Source of the DNA: Pontimicrobium aquaticum
GTDB lineage: Bacteria > Bacteroidota > Bacteroidia > Flavobacteriales > Flavobacteriaceae
NCBI RefSeq assembly: GCF_005047595.1
Contig: NZ_SUPL01000004.1
Coordinates: 62,001 to 126,000, forward strand
Length of the DNA: 64,000 nt
Reading direction: 5' to 3'
Below are positions 52,422-61,754 of this stretch, in pieces. Under the pieces are notes generated by a model, which ran no database searches, was not told the origin of the DNA, and saw only the letters and a list, made by a program, of their open reading frames with translations. A program made the position numbers and the translations under genes. Each line of letters begins with the position of its first letter. The first letter of the stretch is position 1.

Positions 52422-53117
52422 ATGACTTTAAACTGTGTTGTTGTAGATGACTCCGCAATCCAACGCTTATCTATTGTCAAGCTTATAGAGAACCACCCTT
52501 CTCTTAACTTGATTGCAGAATATAGCAGTGCCCTGGAAACTAAAAATGGACTCAATACTCACAAAGTAGATCTAATCTTTCTGGATATCGAAATGCCTGT
52601 TTTAAATGGCTTTGAATTACTAGACGTATTAAATAATAAACCTCAAATTATTTTCGTCACAGGTAAAACAGAGTATGCATTTAAAGCTTTTAATTACGAT
52701 GCCACAGATTATCTACAAAAACCCATTACCAGAGAACGCTTTAATACTGCCGTAGATAAGGCTTTAGAGCAGCATAAATTAACGCTGGACTTTAAAGAAA
52801 CGGATGGTGAGCACATCTTTGTAAAGAGTAATTTAAAAAAGCGAAAGGTTTATATTAAAGATATAAAATGGATTGAAGCACTTGGAGACTATGTAAAACT
52901 AGTAACTGAGGAAAATAGTTTAGTGGTATTATCTACCATGAAAGCTTTTGAAGCCGAACTACCTGAAGGGAAGTTTTTAAGAATTCATAAATCTTATATC
53001 GTTAATTTAGATAAAATTGATCGCTTTAATAGTAAGAATGTTGAAGTTGGAGCTTACGAAATTCCTTTAAGTAGAAATAAGAAGACCCAATTAGTAGATG
53101 CTTTAAATAATATTTAA
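52422..53117 (+). CDS. LytTR-family response regulator
   Basis: A 231-residue two-domain regulator. The receiver domain (1-120) has VVVDDSAIQRLSI at the acidic pocket and phospho-acceptor Asp55 in LIFLDIEMPVLNG; Thr and Lys of the switch are in FVTGKTEYAFK and YLQKPI. The LytTR DNA-binding domain (about 128-230) contains KDIKWIEALGDYVKLVTEE and LPEGKFLRIHKSYIVNLDKI. No histidine kinase gene lies nearby. It reads into priA's end 3 bases apart, convergently. Confidence 0.94.
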   Translation: MTLNCVVVDDSAIQRLSIVKLIENHPSLNLIAEYSSALETKNGLNTHKVDLIFLDIEMPVLNGFELLDVLNNKPQIIFVTGKTEYAFKAFNYDATDYLQKPITRERFNTAVDKALEQHKLTLDFKETDGEHIFVKSNLKKRKVYIKDIKWIEALGDYVKLVTEENSLVVLSTMKAFEAELPEGKFLRIHKSYIVNLDKIDRFNSKNVEVGAYEIPLSRNKKTQLVDALNNI

Positions 53118-53120
53118 ACA

Positions 53121-55592
53121 CTAATAATTATCGACATTTAAAATTACTTTAATCGGACGAAAATCTTTGATACTCAAGAAGCTGTTCTTTATTTTAAGAA
53201 TAGCTTCTTTTGTTTTTGATAAGGATTGATTTTGCGGAATTTTAATCAAGATATTTTTATGATACTGATTTCTAATTCTTGAAACTGGAGGGAATTCAGG
53301 ACCTAATACTTGTTGCCTAAATATTTGCCTTAAGGATTTTGCCAACCAATCTGCTCCAGTATTTACCTTGTTATAATCCCTATGCCTTAAGGTTACTTTA
53401 ATTAATCTATAAATTGGTGGATATTTATAATTATAGCGTTCATCTAATTGTTCATAAAACATCGACAAATAATCATTGGTAGAAACTTGTTGTAAAATTT
53501 TATGATAAGGATTATAGGTTTGTATAAGCACTTTCCCTCTTACATCGGTTCTTCCAGCTCTTCCTGCAACTTGTTGCATCAATTGAAAACTACGTTCATG
53601 CGCTCTAAAATCAGGAAAATTTAATAAACTATCGGCATTCATAACACCAACCAATTTTACATTTCTAAAGTCTAAACCTTTGGTCACCATTTGTGTGCCT
53701 ACTAACACATCTACTTCATGCTGTTCAAAAGCATTAATAATACGCTCGTAACTATGCTTTCCTCTAGTAGTATCTAAATCCATTCTAGCCACTTTTGCTT
53801 TTGGGAATAATGCTTTAACCTCCTCCTCTATCTGTTCTGTACCAAAACCTTTATTATCTAATTCACTACTACCACAAGCTACACAATTTTTAGGCATCGC
53901 CATGGCATAACCACAGTAATGGCAACGCAATTGATTTTTATATTGGTGGTAGGTTAAGCTTACATCACAATTAGGGCATTGTGGCGAATGTCCGCAAGTA
54001 TTACACTCAATAATAGGAGAAAATCCTCTACGATTTTGGAATAAAATAATTTGATTATCGTCATTTAAAGCTTCCGTCATTTCTTCAATAAGGCGATCGC
54101 TAAAATGCCCTTGCATGCGCTTACGCTTGTGCTTGTCTTTAATGTCAACTAACTCAATTTCGGGCATTAGCACATCATTATAGCGTGTTTTTAGCTCTGC
54201 AAATCCATATTTCTTTTCTTTTTTTACAGCATTAAAATAACTCTCTATACTTGGTGTAGCTGAGCCTAATAGTGTTTTAGCTTTAAATAAGTTAGCTAGT
54301 ACAACCGCAGTATCACGAGCATGATATCGTGGTGCTGGATCGAATTGCTTATAAGATTGTTCATGCTCCTCATCAACAATAATTAATCCTAAATTATTAA
54401 ATGGTAAAAGCACTGAAGAACGTGCTCCTAAAACTACTTTGGCTTTGTCGGAATTATTTAGCACATGATACCAAACCTCAACACGTTCGTTTAATGAGTA
54501 TCGAGAATGATACACCGAAATTTGATTTCCAAAATACACACTAAGACGGTTTACCAGTTGAGATGTTAAAGCAATTTCAGGTACTAAATACAATACTTGT
54601 TTTCCTTGTTTTAAAACATCTTCAATTAGCTTCACATAGATTTCTGTTTTTCCAGATGATGTTACACCATACAATAATGTAACATTTTGATTTTTAAATG
54701 CTTTAGATATTTTATTTAAAGTATTTTCTTGATCACTATTTAAATCTTTAGAGTTAATAATTTCATCATTATCAAACGACACTCTATCTGTTTTAAGATA
54801 ATATTCTTCTAAAATTTCTTTATCGATTAGCGCTTTAATTTGAGCTGAAGATGCTTCACTTTTTTTTAATACATCTGATACTTTTATTGGTTTTTTAGTA
54901 GCAGATTTTAGCATAAATAATGACAGGAGAATTTGTCTTTGTTTTGGAGCACGATTCAATGTGTTCATTAATTCATTAAAGGATGCTTCATTGTTATAAA
55001 TGGCATTCAGTTTAACATATCTAATTAGTTTTGGTTTGTATTTTTCAAACAATTCTTCTTCTACATGTATTGCTTGTTTTTCTATAAGTGCTTTTATGAC
55101 AGGAAGCACCTTTTTTTTATCGAGAATATTGGTTACATCTTCTATTTTTAAACTAGATTGATGCTGCAATGCTTCATATATTAAAAACTCATCGTCTTTT
55201 AAGTCTAAATCATTAATAGTTTCCTCTTTATTTAAAACTACATTTGTTTCGCTTTCTAACAAAAAGGCACTAGGTAATGCTGCTCTAAGTATATCTCCTA
55301 AAGTGCACATGTAGTAGTTTGCCATCCATTGCCATAGCTTTATTTGAAATTCATTTACTATAGGTTGCTCATCTAAAATTTGATGAATCTCTTTTGCTTC
55401 GTAAGTTATAGGTGCATTTTGATGGATATTTAAAACTAATGCTGTATAAATTTTACGTTTTCCAAAAGGTACCGCTACACGCATGCCTATTTTTAGAAAC
55501 TCCGATTCTGCTTTAGTTATAGCATATGTAAATTGCTTTTCTAATGGTATTGGAAGGATAACATCTATAAAAAAAATGGATTCATTATACAT
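53121..55592 (-). CDS. priA: Primosomal helicase PriA
   Basis: An 823-residue superfamily 2 helicase that restarts stalled replication forks. After the N-terminal DNA-binding region it has the Walker A LLYGVTSSGKTEIYVKL, the DEEH box (IIVDEEHEQSYK) and zinc-binding cysteines in CNTCGHSPQCPNCDVSL and RCHYCGYAMAMPKNCVACG. The helicase motif QQVAGRAGRTD follows. Residues and lengths fit the family. It forms an apparent operon with yihY and nadC (gaps 1 and 0 bases). Confidence 0.97.
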   Translation of the reverse strand: MYNESIFFIDVILPIPLEKQFTYAITKAESEFLKIGMRVAVPFGKRKIYTALVLNIHQNAPITYEAKEIHQILDEQPIVNEFQIKLWQWMANYYMCTLGDILRAALPSAFLLESETNVVLNKEETINDLDLKDDEFLIYEALQHQSSLKIEDVTNILDKKKVLPVIKALIEKQAIHVEEELFEKYKPKLIRYVKLNAIYNNEASFNELMNTLNRAPKQRQILLSLFMLKSATKKPIKVSDVLKKSEASSAQIKALIDKEILEEYYLKTDRVSFDNDEIINSKDLNSDQENTLNKISKAFKNQNVTLLYGVTSSGKTEIYVKLIEDVLKQGKQVLYLVPEIALTSQLVNRLSVYFGNQISVYHSRYSLNERVEVWYHVLNNSDKAKVVLGARSSVLLPFNNLGLIIVDEEHEQSYKQFDPAPRYHARDTAVVLANLFKAKTLLGSATPSIESYFNAVKKEKKYGFAELKTRYNDVLMPEIELVDIKDKHKRKRMQGHFSDRLIEEMTEALNDDNQIILFQNRRGFSPIIECNTCGHSPQCPNCDVSLTYHQYKNQLRCHYCGYAMAMPKNCVACGSSELDNKGFGTEQIEEEVKALFPKAKVARMDLDTTRGKHSYERIINAFEQHEVDVLVGTQMVTKGLDFRNVKLVGVMNADSLLNFPDFRAHERSFQLMQQVAGRAGRTDVRGKVLIQTYNPYHKILQQVSTNDYLSMFYEQLDERYNYKYPPIYRLIKVTLRHRDYNKVNTGADWLAKSLRQIFRQQVLGPEFPPVSRIRNQYHKNILIKIPQNQSLSKTKEAILKIKNSFLSIKDFRPIKVILNVDNY

Positions 55593-55593
55593 A

Positions 55594-56535
55594 TTACACC
55601 TTGCGTTTTAGTTGTTGCAACGAGGCATTAAGCTCATAACCAAGTAAAATAATATTTGAGTTTAGCCACAAATAAAATAACAAGATTAATAAAGCTCCAA
55701 TAGAGCCGTAAAGCTCATTATACTGAGAAAAGTTTTCAATATAAACACCAAATAAATATGAAGTTAAAAGTATTAGCAACGTAGTAAATAGCGCTCCAAT
55801 TGAAAAGAATTTTGAGTGTCGTCCCTCTTTAGTTCCAAAATAATAAAGCGTAGCAGTAGCGACGTATATCATAATTGTAAAGAAAGCATATTTTGCAAAT
55901 TGCACCCATAACAATCCTGAACTAGTACTGTCTATTTCTTGACCACTAATACTTTCGTACAAAGGTGTAATGATATAAATTTGAAAATAGCCAAACACAC
56001 CAATTGTAAAAATTAGCAAGAAAGCCAAAATTAAGGCAACTCCTAATGCATACAAATATTGCTTAAAAACACTTCTGTTTAATTGTTGATGGTATGAATA
56101 CTCAAATCCCGAAAAGACAGCATTTACGCCATTTGCCATTAAAATTATTGATAATAAGAAAATTGGAGACAGCAAGCTACCTTGATTGGTTGTACTTATA
56201 TTTTCGAATATATTTTCTTGAAAAAACTCTGATGTTTGTGGCGGTAAAAAGGAATCCAGAAACAATAAAAATTCTGCTTGAAACCCATCAAAAGGAATAA
56301 ATGGTATAATGATAATAATAAACAGCAAAAAAGGAAAAATAGCTGTAAAAAAATTAAACGCAATGGCACTTGCACGAGTCGTTAAAGCACCTTGTACAAT
56401 ACCTATAACATACATTTCCAGAAGATCATAAATAGATAATCCTTCAAAACCTGGTAGCTTAATATTTTTTAATAATCTGACTATCCAATTTATTACAGGA
56501 ATTTTATCTAGTCGTTCTTCAATGTGCTTGGTCAT
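55594..56535 (-). CDS. YihY/BrkB family membrane protein
   Basis: A 313-residue inner-membrane protein with about six helices and the YihY core: TRASAIAFNFFTAIFPFLLF near residues 52-71, and TLYYFGTKEGRHSKFFSIGA with LFGVYIENFSQYNELYGSIG near 225-275. Members were once misnamed ribonuclease BN; their transport substrate is unknown. It lies between nadC and priA on the minus strand with no space, so they are co-transcribed. Confidence 0.9.
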   Translation of the reverse strand: MTKHIEERLDKIPVINWIVRLLKNIKLPGFEGLSIYDLLEMYVIGIVQGALTTRASAIAFNFFTAIFPFLLFIIIIIPFIPFDGFQAEFLLFLDSFLPPQTSEFFQENIFENISTTNQGSLLSPIFLLSIILMANGVNAVFSGFEYSYHQQLNRSVFKQYLYALGVALILAFLLIFTIGVFGYFQIYIITPLYESISGQEIDSTSSGLLWVQFAKYAFFTIMIYVATATLYYFGTKEGRHSKFFSIGALFTTLLILLTSYLFGVYIENFSQYNELYGSIGALLILLFYLWLNSNIILLGYELNASLQQLKRKV

Positions 56536-57393
56536 TTAAACAGCTTTTAAACTTAAATCCATATTATAGACTGAGTGTGTTAAAGCACCACTAGAAATAT
56601 AATCCACGCCACACTCTGCATATTTTCTAACTGTACTTTCGGTAATGCCTCCTGAAGATTCTGTTAAGCACTTTCCTCCTATTAGTTTTACTGCTTTGCG
56701 AGTATCCTCATAATTAAAATTATCTATTAAAATACGATACACACCGTCACTTTCTAAAATTTCTTCTATCTCCTTAAGACTTCTAGCTTCTACTATAATT
56801 TTTAAATCTCTGTTAGTGTCTTTAAGATACGCCTTAGTTTTATTAATAGCATTAGTTATTCCTCCAGCAAAATCTATATGGTTATCTTTAAGCATAATCA
56901 TATCATACAAAGCAAATCTGTGGTTTTCGCCTCCTCCAATTTTTACAGCCCATTTTTCTAGTGCTCTAATACCTGGTGTCGTCTTACGTGTATCTAAAAT
57001 TTTGGTACTTGTACCTTCTAGCAAATCAACAAATTTCTTAGTTTTAGTAGCAATAGCACTCATACGCTGCATTGCATTAAGTACTAATCGTTCAGCTTTT
57101 AAAATAGATTGTGAAGCACCTTCAACATAAAATACAATATCTCCATATTTCACTTTAGTTCCATCTTCAATAAGCACTTCAACTTTCATAGTATCATCAA
57201 CATGAGCAAACACTTGTTTAGCAAACTCTACTCCTGCAATAATGCCTTCGTCTTTAACAAGCAATTTAGCTTTTCCTTTTGCAGAACTTGGAATACACGA
57301 CAATGAGCTATGATCGCCATCACCAACATCTTCCCTAATGGCATTGGCTATTATTAAGTCTATTTCTTTTTGAAATTGTGCTTTAGATATCAT
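56536..57393 (-). CDS. nadC: Nicotinate-nucleotide pyrophosphorylase (carboxylating)
   Basis: An enzyme of about 285 residues in de novo NAD synthesis: it converts quinolinate and PRPP to nicotinate mononucleotide, CO2 and diphosphate. Conserved elements are EDVGDGDHSS near the start, SAIATKTKKFVDLLEGTSTK with ILDTRKTTPGIRALEKWAV (the substrate site), VKIGGGENHRFALYDMIMLKDNH (in parts) and EARSLKEIEE. I use ATG 57393 (MISKAQFQKEIDL); the 13-residue extension from 57432 is improbable. It heads the nadC-yihY-priA group. Confidence 0.95.
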   Translation of the reverse strand: MISKAQFQKEIDLIIANAIREDVGDGDHSSLSCIPSSAKGKAKLLVKDEGIIAGVEFAKQVFAHVDDTMKVEVLIEDGTKVKYGDIVFYVEGASQSILKAERLVLNAMQRMSAIATKTKKFVDLLEGTSTKILDTRKTTPGIRALEKWAVKIGGGENHRFALYDMIMLKDNHIDFAGGITNAINKTKAYLKDTNRDLKIIVEARSLKEIEEILESDGVYRILIDNFNYEDTRKAVKLIGGKCLTESSGGITESTVRKYAECGVDYISSGALTHSVYNMDLSLKAV

Positions 57394-57482
57394 ATTTACT
57401 TCTTTAGTGCTAAAATAATAATTGATTTTCATAATTTACTCTCAAAGCGTAACAACAATTGTTATTATTCGTCATAAAATAA

Positions 57483-57932
57483 ATGATTACTATGACCAAC
57501 ATAGAAAAACTACATAATCATATATACACTAAAAAGGTTTTTATACTCTTTACTTGGGGAACTAGAATACTATTATTCTTAGCTTTTTTACCTTCTGGTC
57601 TAAAAAAAGTGTTAGGAGAACGTTTTACCATATTAGGAATTGACACTCAAGTTGGTTTCTTTTTTGAAGCTCTCTATCGAGCTGGCTTTTATTGGAATTT
57701 CTTAGGTTTAATGCAACTATTGGTAGGTGTATTATTATTAATACCCAGAACAGCTTTTTTAGGAGCCATACTATACATGCCAATAATCATCAACATTTTT
57801 GTTATTGTAGTAGCAATGAATTTTAAAGGTACACCTATAATTGCAGGCTTAATGTTATTAGCTAACATCTACTTGCTTTTTTGGGATTACAAAAAGCTAA
57901 AACAAATTGTTTCTGTTATATTTGGCAAATAA
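57483..57932 (+). CDS. DoxX-like small membrane protein
   Basis: A 149-residue membrane protein with about four hydrophobic segments (for example [20 protein letters not shown] at residues 19-38, and [20 protein letters not shown]). The arrangement and [10 protein letters not shown] loop resemble DoxX-type membrane proteins. No enzymatic motif is seen. It is divergent from nadC and sits 9 bases before rlmH, likely in one transcript. Starts at 57483 or 57492 are possible. Confidence 0.75.
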   Translation: MITMTNIEKLHNHIYTKKVFILFTWGTRILLFLAFLPSGLKKVLGERFTILGIDTQVGFFFEALYRAGFYWNFLGLMQLLVGVLLLIPRTAFLGAILYMPIIINIFVIVVAMNFKGTPIIAGLMLLANIYLLFWDYKKLKQIVSVIFGK

Positions 57933-57941
57933 CATTAGTAC

Positions 57942-58415
57942 ATGCAAATTACGCTTTTAACCATAGGTAAAACTGATAATAAACAACTACAATACCTTAT
58001 TGATGAATATACAAAACGCTTAGGGTTTTATATAAAATTTAATCTTGAGATAATTCCTGATATAAAAAACTCAAAAAACCTTAGTGAGGCTCAACAAAAA
58101 CAAAAAGAAGGCGAACTCATTTTAAATAAAGTTAATACTTCGGATGCATTGATATTACTGGATGAAAAAGGAAAACAACTAGGCTCGGTTGGGTTTTCTA
58201 ATTACCTACAAAAACACATGAATTCCGGAATAAAACGATTAGTATTTGTAATTGGAGGACCTTATGGATTTTCGGAAGATGTTTATCAAAAGGGACAAGG
58301 AAAAATTAGCTTATCAAAAATGACATTTTCACATCAAATGGTGCGCTTGTTTTTTATTGAGCAGTTATATAGAGGCTTTACAATTTTAAGAAACGAACCT
58401 TACCATCACAGATAA
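57942..58415 (+). CDS. rlmH: 23S rRNA (pseudouridine-1915-N3)-methyltransferase
   Basis: A 157-residue SPOUT methyltransferase. The C-terminal knot region holds FVIGGPYGFSEDVYQKGQGK and SLSKMTFSHQMVRLFFIEQL, and the end YRGFTILRNEPYHHR is the family signature. RlmH modifies pseudouridine 1915 in helix 69 of 23S rRNA. The length matches E. coli RlmH. It follows the DoxX-like gene and ends at a strong terminator. Confidence 0.97.
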   Translation: MQITLLTIGKTDNKQLQYLIDEYTKRLGFYIKFNLEIIPDIKNSKNLSEAQQKQKEGELILNKVNTSDALILLDEKGKQLGSVGFSNYLQKHMNSGIKRLVFVIGGPYGFSEDVYQKGQGKISLSKMTFSHQMVRLFFIEQLYRGFTILRNEPYHHR

Positions 58416-58416
58416 A

Positions 58417-58445
58417 AAAAGGGAGCTAAATTAGCTCCCTTTTAT
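58417..58445. terminator. Bidirectional terminator between rlmH and the hibernation factor
   Basis: A run of A residues, GGGAGCT, AAATT, AGCTCCC and then T residues; a perfect 7-base GC-rich stem usable in both directions by these convergent genes. Confidence 0.88.
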
Positions 58446-58452
58446 TTAAGTA

Positions 58453-58752
58453 TTAATGTGTTTTAAATGTTTCTTTACGTTTTTTAAGTTGTTTTTCTAA
58501 ATCACTTATAGTGTGTTTTACTGCATCTTCATAATTATCTTCATTAGATGCTGCAAAAATTCTAGGACCAGGTAAACTCAATTCCATTTTACATATTTTT
58601 CCTTTTTCTTTATCGTTATGTTCAACACCAAAATTAACTTCGGCTCCTATAATCCAATCGTATTTTTTACCTAATTTGTTTAATTTTTTTGTCACATATT
58701 CGTTCATAGCTTCACTTGTCGCCATATGCACATATTGAATATTAATTGTCAT
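58453..58752 (-). CDS. hpf: Ribosome hibernation factor, short HPF/RaiA type
   Basis: A 99-residue protein. It has the beta-alpha-beta-beta-beta-alpha core of the HPF/RaiA family (INIQYVHMATSEAMNEYVTK, DWIIGAEVNFGVEHN, and the final VKHTISDLEKQLKKRKETF). It lacks the long C-terminal dimerisation tail of long HPF. Such proteins bind the 30S decoding site in stationary phase and store ribosomes as inactive dimers or monomers. It is convergent with rlmH. Confidence 0.93.
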   Translation of the reverse strand: MTINIQYVHMATSEAMNEYVTKKLNKLGKKYDWIIGAEVNFGVEHNDKEKGKICKMELSLPGPRIFAASNEDNYEDAVKHTISDLEKQLKKRKETFKTH

Positions 58753-58850
58753 AGTGTTTTGTATTTTAATTATTATTCAAATTTAACAATAGCAGTTTAT
58801 GTTTTTAATGATTTTTATCATAAAAAAAGTATAAATTTTAGCAGCAATGC

Positions 58851-60494
58851 TCATTCGAAAATTACCTTGTCATCCATTTCAAACCATGATTTGTAAAACT
58901 GCTGATGAATTTTCTCAATACTATTTCGCTTTACTTTTAAAGTAGGTGTAGTTAAACCATTATCTACATTCCAATCTTCTTTCATAATCACCACTTTTTC
59001 TATTTTTTCGTGCTTTTCTAAACTAGGGTTTAATTGATTTACAGTTTCAGTTAATCCTTTGGATAAATCTTCTTTTGATTTTGCTCTACCTAACTCTGAA
59101 AGAGTAATTAACGCAATAGGTTGCGGAATTCCAGTTCCAACTACACAAATTTGTTCAATATCTGTGTTCTTCGACAATTCCAATTCAATTGGCGATGGTG
59201 AAATATATTTACCCTTATCGGTTTTAAATTCATCTTTAGCACGTCCAGTAATAGTTAAAAATCCGTCATGGTCATATTCTCCTTTATCACCTGTTTTAAA
59301 ATAACCTTCATCATCAAAAACGTTAGCCGTAATATCAGGAGCTTTATAATATCCTTTAAACATACAAGGGTTTTTAATTCGTATCTCTCCTTCTTCAGAT
59401 AATTTAATTTTAGTGTTTGGCCAAGTTTTACCAACCGTTCCAATTTTATTTGCTCCTGGCAAATTACAATGTGAAAGAATGCAATCCTCAGTCATTCCAT
59501 AAGCTTGATAAATTGTGATTCCAATAGTTTTATACCATTCCATTAAACTACTAGCCAAAGGAGCTGCTCCAGAAAAACAATATTGAGCTCTAGCAAGTCC
59601 TAATTTTTGTTTTAACTTTTTCTTTATTAGGGAGTTTAAAATTGGAATATTTAATAAGAAACTTAACTTTTTTTGTGGAAATTTTTCTAATATTTTTTCT
59701 TGAAATTTCGTCCAAATTCTCGGTACTGCAAAAAATGAATGTGGCTGACAACGCTCTAAATCTTTAGCAAATGTTTCTAAACTTTCAGGAAATGAAAACT
59801 CAGCTCCTTTATAAAAGCCCATAGTTCCAATTGCCATTCGTTCTGCTACATGAGCTAATGGTAAATACGAAAAAAAACTTGGGTTATCTTGTATTTTAAC
59901 AGCTCCATTAAATACGCTTATACTTTCTGAAAAATTCCTAATCGTATGCATAACACCTTTGGGACTTCCTGTTGTACCTGAAGTATAAATAATAGTATGT
60001 AAGTCATCAATATTGATTGTTTGAATTTCTGTGAGAGCCTCTCCTTTGTTTATAATATCTTCCCACAGCTTTCCTTCGTTCACTCCATAAAGGTCAATAC
60101 TAATTTTTTGAATGTTCGGGATTCCTTCTTTTTGAGATTTAAAATTATCTAACTTACCAATAATAATAGCCTTAGATTCACTATGCTCTAAAATTTGCTT
60201 TATTGAAGCATCATTAAGTGTTGGATAAATTGGTATAGACACATGATTTGCCATCATAATTGCTAAATCAGACATTAACCAATGCGCACAGTTTTTGGAC
60301 AACAATGCTATATGACTTCGTTTTGGCAAATTCAACGACACTAAATAGGAAGCAATTTTCCGAGCTTCAATTCCAGCTTCCAGAAAAGTATAAGTAATTT
60401 GTTTTCCTTTAACGGGTTGTTTTAAAAATATCTTATTAGGGGTTTCTCTTTCCCATTTAAGAAAAGCATCTAAAGGTGTTTGTATTTCAGACAT
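58851..60494 (-). CDS. AMP-forming acyl-CoA synthetase
   Basis: A 547-residue adenylate-forming enzyme, like long-chain fatty-acid-CoA ligases. The P-loop motif IIYTSGTTGSPKGVMHT (about residues 169-185) binds ATP. The YGMTEDCILSHCNLPG segment and the hinge DKGEYDHDGFLTITGRAKDE are the adenylation and hinge motifs; the final KVKRNSIEKIHQQFY is the thioester domain. It activates a carboxylate with CoA; the exact chain is not readable. It lies 71 bases from the Tat-epimerase gene. Confidence 0.92.
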   Translation of the reverse strand: MSEIQTPLDAFLKWERETPNKIFLKQPVKGKQITYTFLEAGIEARKIASYLVSLNLPKRSHIALLSKNCAHWLMSDLAIMMANHVSIPIYPTLNDASIKQILEHSESKAIIIGKLDNFKSQKEGIPNIQKISIDLYGVNEGKLWEDIINKGEALTEIQTINIDDLHTIIYTSGTTGSPKGVMHTIRNFSESISVFNGAVKIQDNPSFFSYLPLAHVAERMAIGTMGFYKGAEFSFPESLETFAKDLERCQPHSFFAVPRIWTKFQEKILEKFPQKKLSFLLNIPILNSLIKKKLKQKLGLARAQYCFSGAAPLASSLMEWYKTIGITIYQAYGMTEDCILSHCNLPGANKIGTVGKTWPNTKIKLSEEGEIRIKNPCMFKGYYKAPDITANVFDDEGYFKTGDKGEYDHDGFLTITGRAKDEFKTDKGKYISPSPIELELSKNTDIEQICVVGTGIPQPIALITLSELGRAKSKEDLSKGLTETVNQLNPSLEKHEKIEKVVIMKEDWNVDNGLTTPTLKVKRNSIEKIHQQFYKSWFEMDDKVIFE

Positions 60495-60564
60495 AAATTA
60501 ATGTGTTAGTTAGTCTGTTAAGTTATATCTGGGAATCATTTATTAATAAAAAATATTTTTAAAA

Positions 60565-61746
60565 TCAACTATGATGTTTTTTCCAAGCTGCAATAAGCTC
60601 TGCTTCTCGATTAAATACATTTTTGGAATCACCTTCAAATTTTTGACGCATGTCTTCTGGAACACTATTGGAGTGCCACCAATCATACGTTTCCTTAATA
60701 GACGCTTTTAAATCTCTATAAATTAATCCTGCTGCTATGGCTTTATCACTATTAGCTCTAGCTGACCCATAGTTATTCCCTTCTGGCATTATCCAAGGCA
60801 CTAAATATGGTGCCTCATTAGCTTTTAAAAACTCGTAATCGTCAATCTTTACAAACGTATGCTCTACAGTAAATGCCTTACTTGCTTCTGTAACAAAATT
60901 GTACATGTCCTGGGTGTTCTTAGGTCCAACGGCATTAAAAGCGCCAGAACGTTTTTCTTCAATCAATCTAATCATAAATTCAGCTACATCACGTACGTCA
61001 ATATACTGTACAGGATCATTTGGTTTTCCAGGAACCAACACCTCTCCTCCTTTTGATAATCGCAAAGGCCAATGTATAAACCTGTTGGTTTTATCGGCAG
61101 GTCCAAACATATAGGTTGGTCGCACCACAATGGTTCTATCTTTTCCATAGGCATTAATAGCAGCTAATTCAGAGTTTGCTTTCATGACGCCATACCAATA
61201 TTCTAACTTCATATCTTCATCTTCAATAGTTTCTGGTTCTTCTAAAAGTACTTCGGTGTCTTCTTTAATATTATCGCCTAAATAAGGATAATACACACCT
61301 GTTGATGAGGTAAAAACATACATATTAGTTCTATCTTTTAGTAATTCGGCTGAATTTTTAGTCCACTCTACATCACGACCAGAATTATCAATTACTACAT
61401 CCCAAGTACCTTCTTCTAAAGCCGATAAATCGTTATTTCTATCGCCAATTAATTGCGTTACATTTTTAAACAAATCTTGATGAACTGTTGGCAATGTTTT
61501 TCCTCGAGTAAAAGTTGTTACAGAATGACCACGCTCTAAGGCATATGCTATTTGGTGTGGCCCTAAAAAACTTGTGCCTCCTAAAATTAGGATGCTTAAC
61601 TTTTTTGAAGATGCATCTTTTACTTCTTTCTTTTTTTCTTCGTTAAAATTACACCCTAATAAACCTGAACCTATTAATGGAATTGCTATTCCGAGTTTTG
61701 CACCTTTTTTAATAAACTGTCTTCTTGTGGTTTGTTTTTTTGTCAT
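60565..61746 (-). CDS. Tat-exported NAD-dependent epimerase/dehydratase-like protein
   Basis: A 393-residue protein with a twin-arginine signal (TTRRQFIKKGAKLGIAIP, residues 6-23) ending in a lipobox-like LLGC (Cys32), so it may be a Tat-routed lipoprotein. The Rossmann domain starts ILILGGTSFLGPHQIAYAL (about 49-67), and the YWYGVMKANSELA segment supplies the Tyr-Lys pair of extended SDRs. It resembles isoflavone reductase/epimerase-type proteins. The partner enzyme DLH, 8 bases upstream, also starts with a Tat-like motif. The substrate is unknown. Confidence 0.86.
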   Translation of the reverse strand: MTKKQTTRRQFIKKGAKLGIAIPLIGSGLLGCNFNEEKKKEVKDASSKKLSILILGGTSFLGPHQIAYALERGHSVTTFTRGKTLPTVHQDLFKNVTQLIGDRNNDLSALEEGTWDVVIDNSGRDVEWTKNSAELLKDRTNMYVFTSSTGVYYPYLGDNIKEDTEVLLEEPETIEDEDMKLEYWYGVMKANSELAAINAYGKDRTIVVRPTYMFGPADKTNRFIHWPLRLSKGGEVLVPGKPNDPVQYIDVRDVAEFMIRLIEEKRSGAFNAVGPKNTQDMYNFVTEASKAFTVEHTFVKIDDYEFLKANEAPYLVPWIMPEGNNYGSARANSDKAIAAGLIYRDLKASIKETYDWWHSNSVPEDMRQKFEGDSKNVFNREAELIAAWKKHHS

Positions 61747-61754
61747 GTTAAATA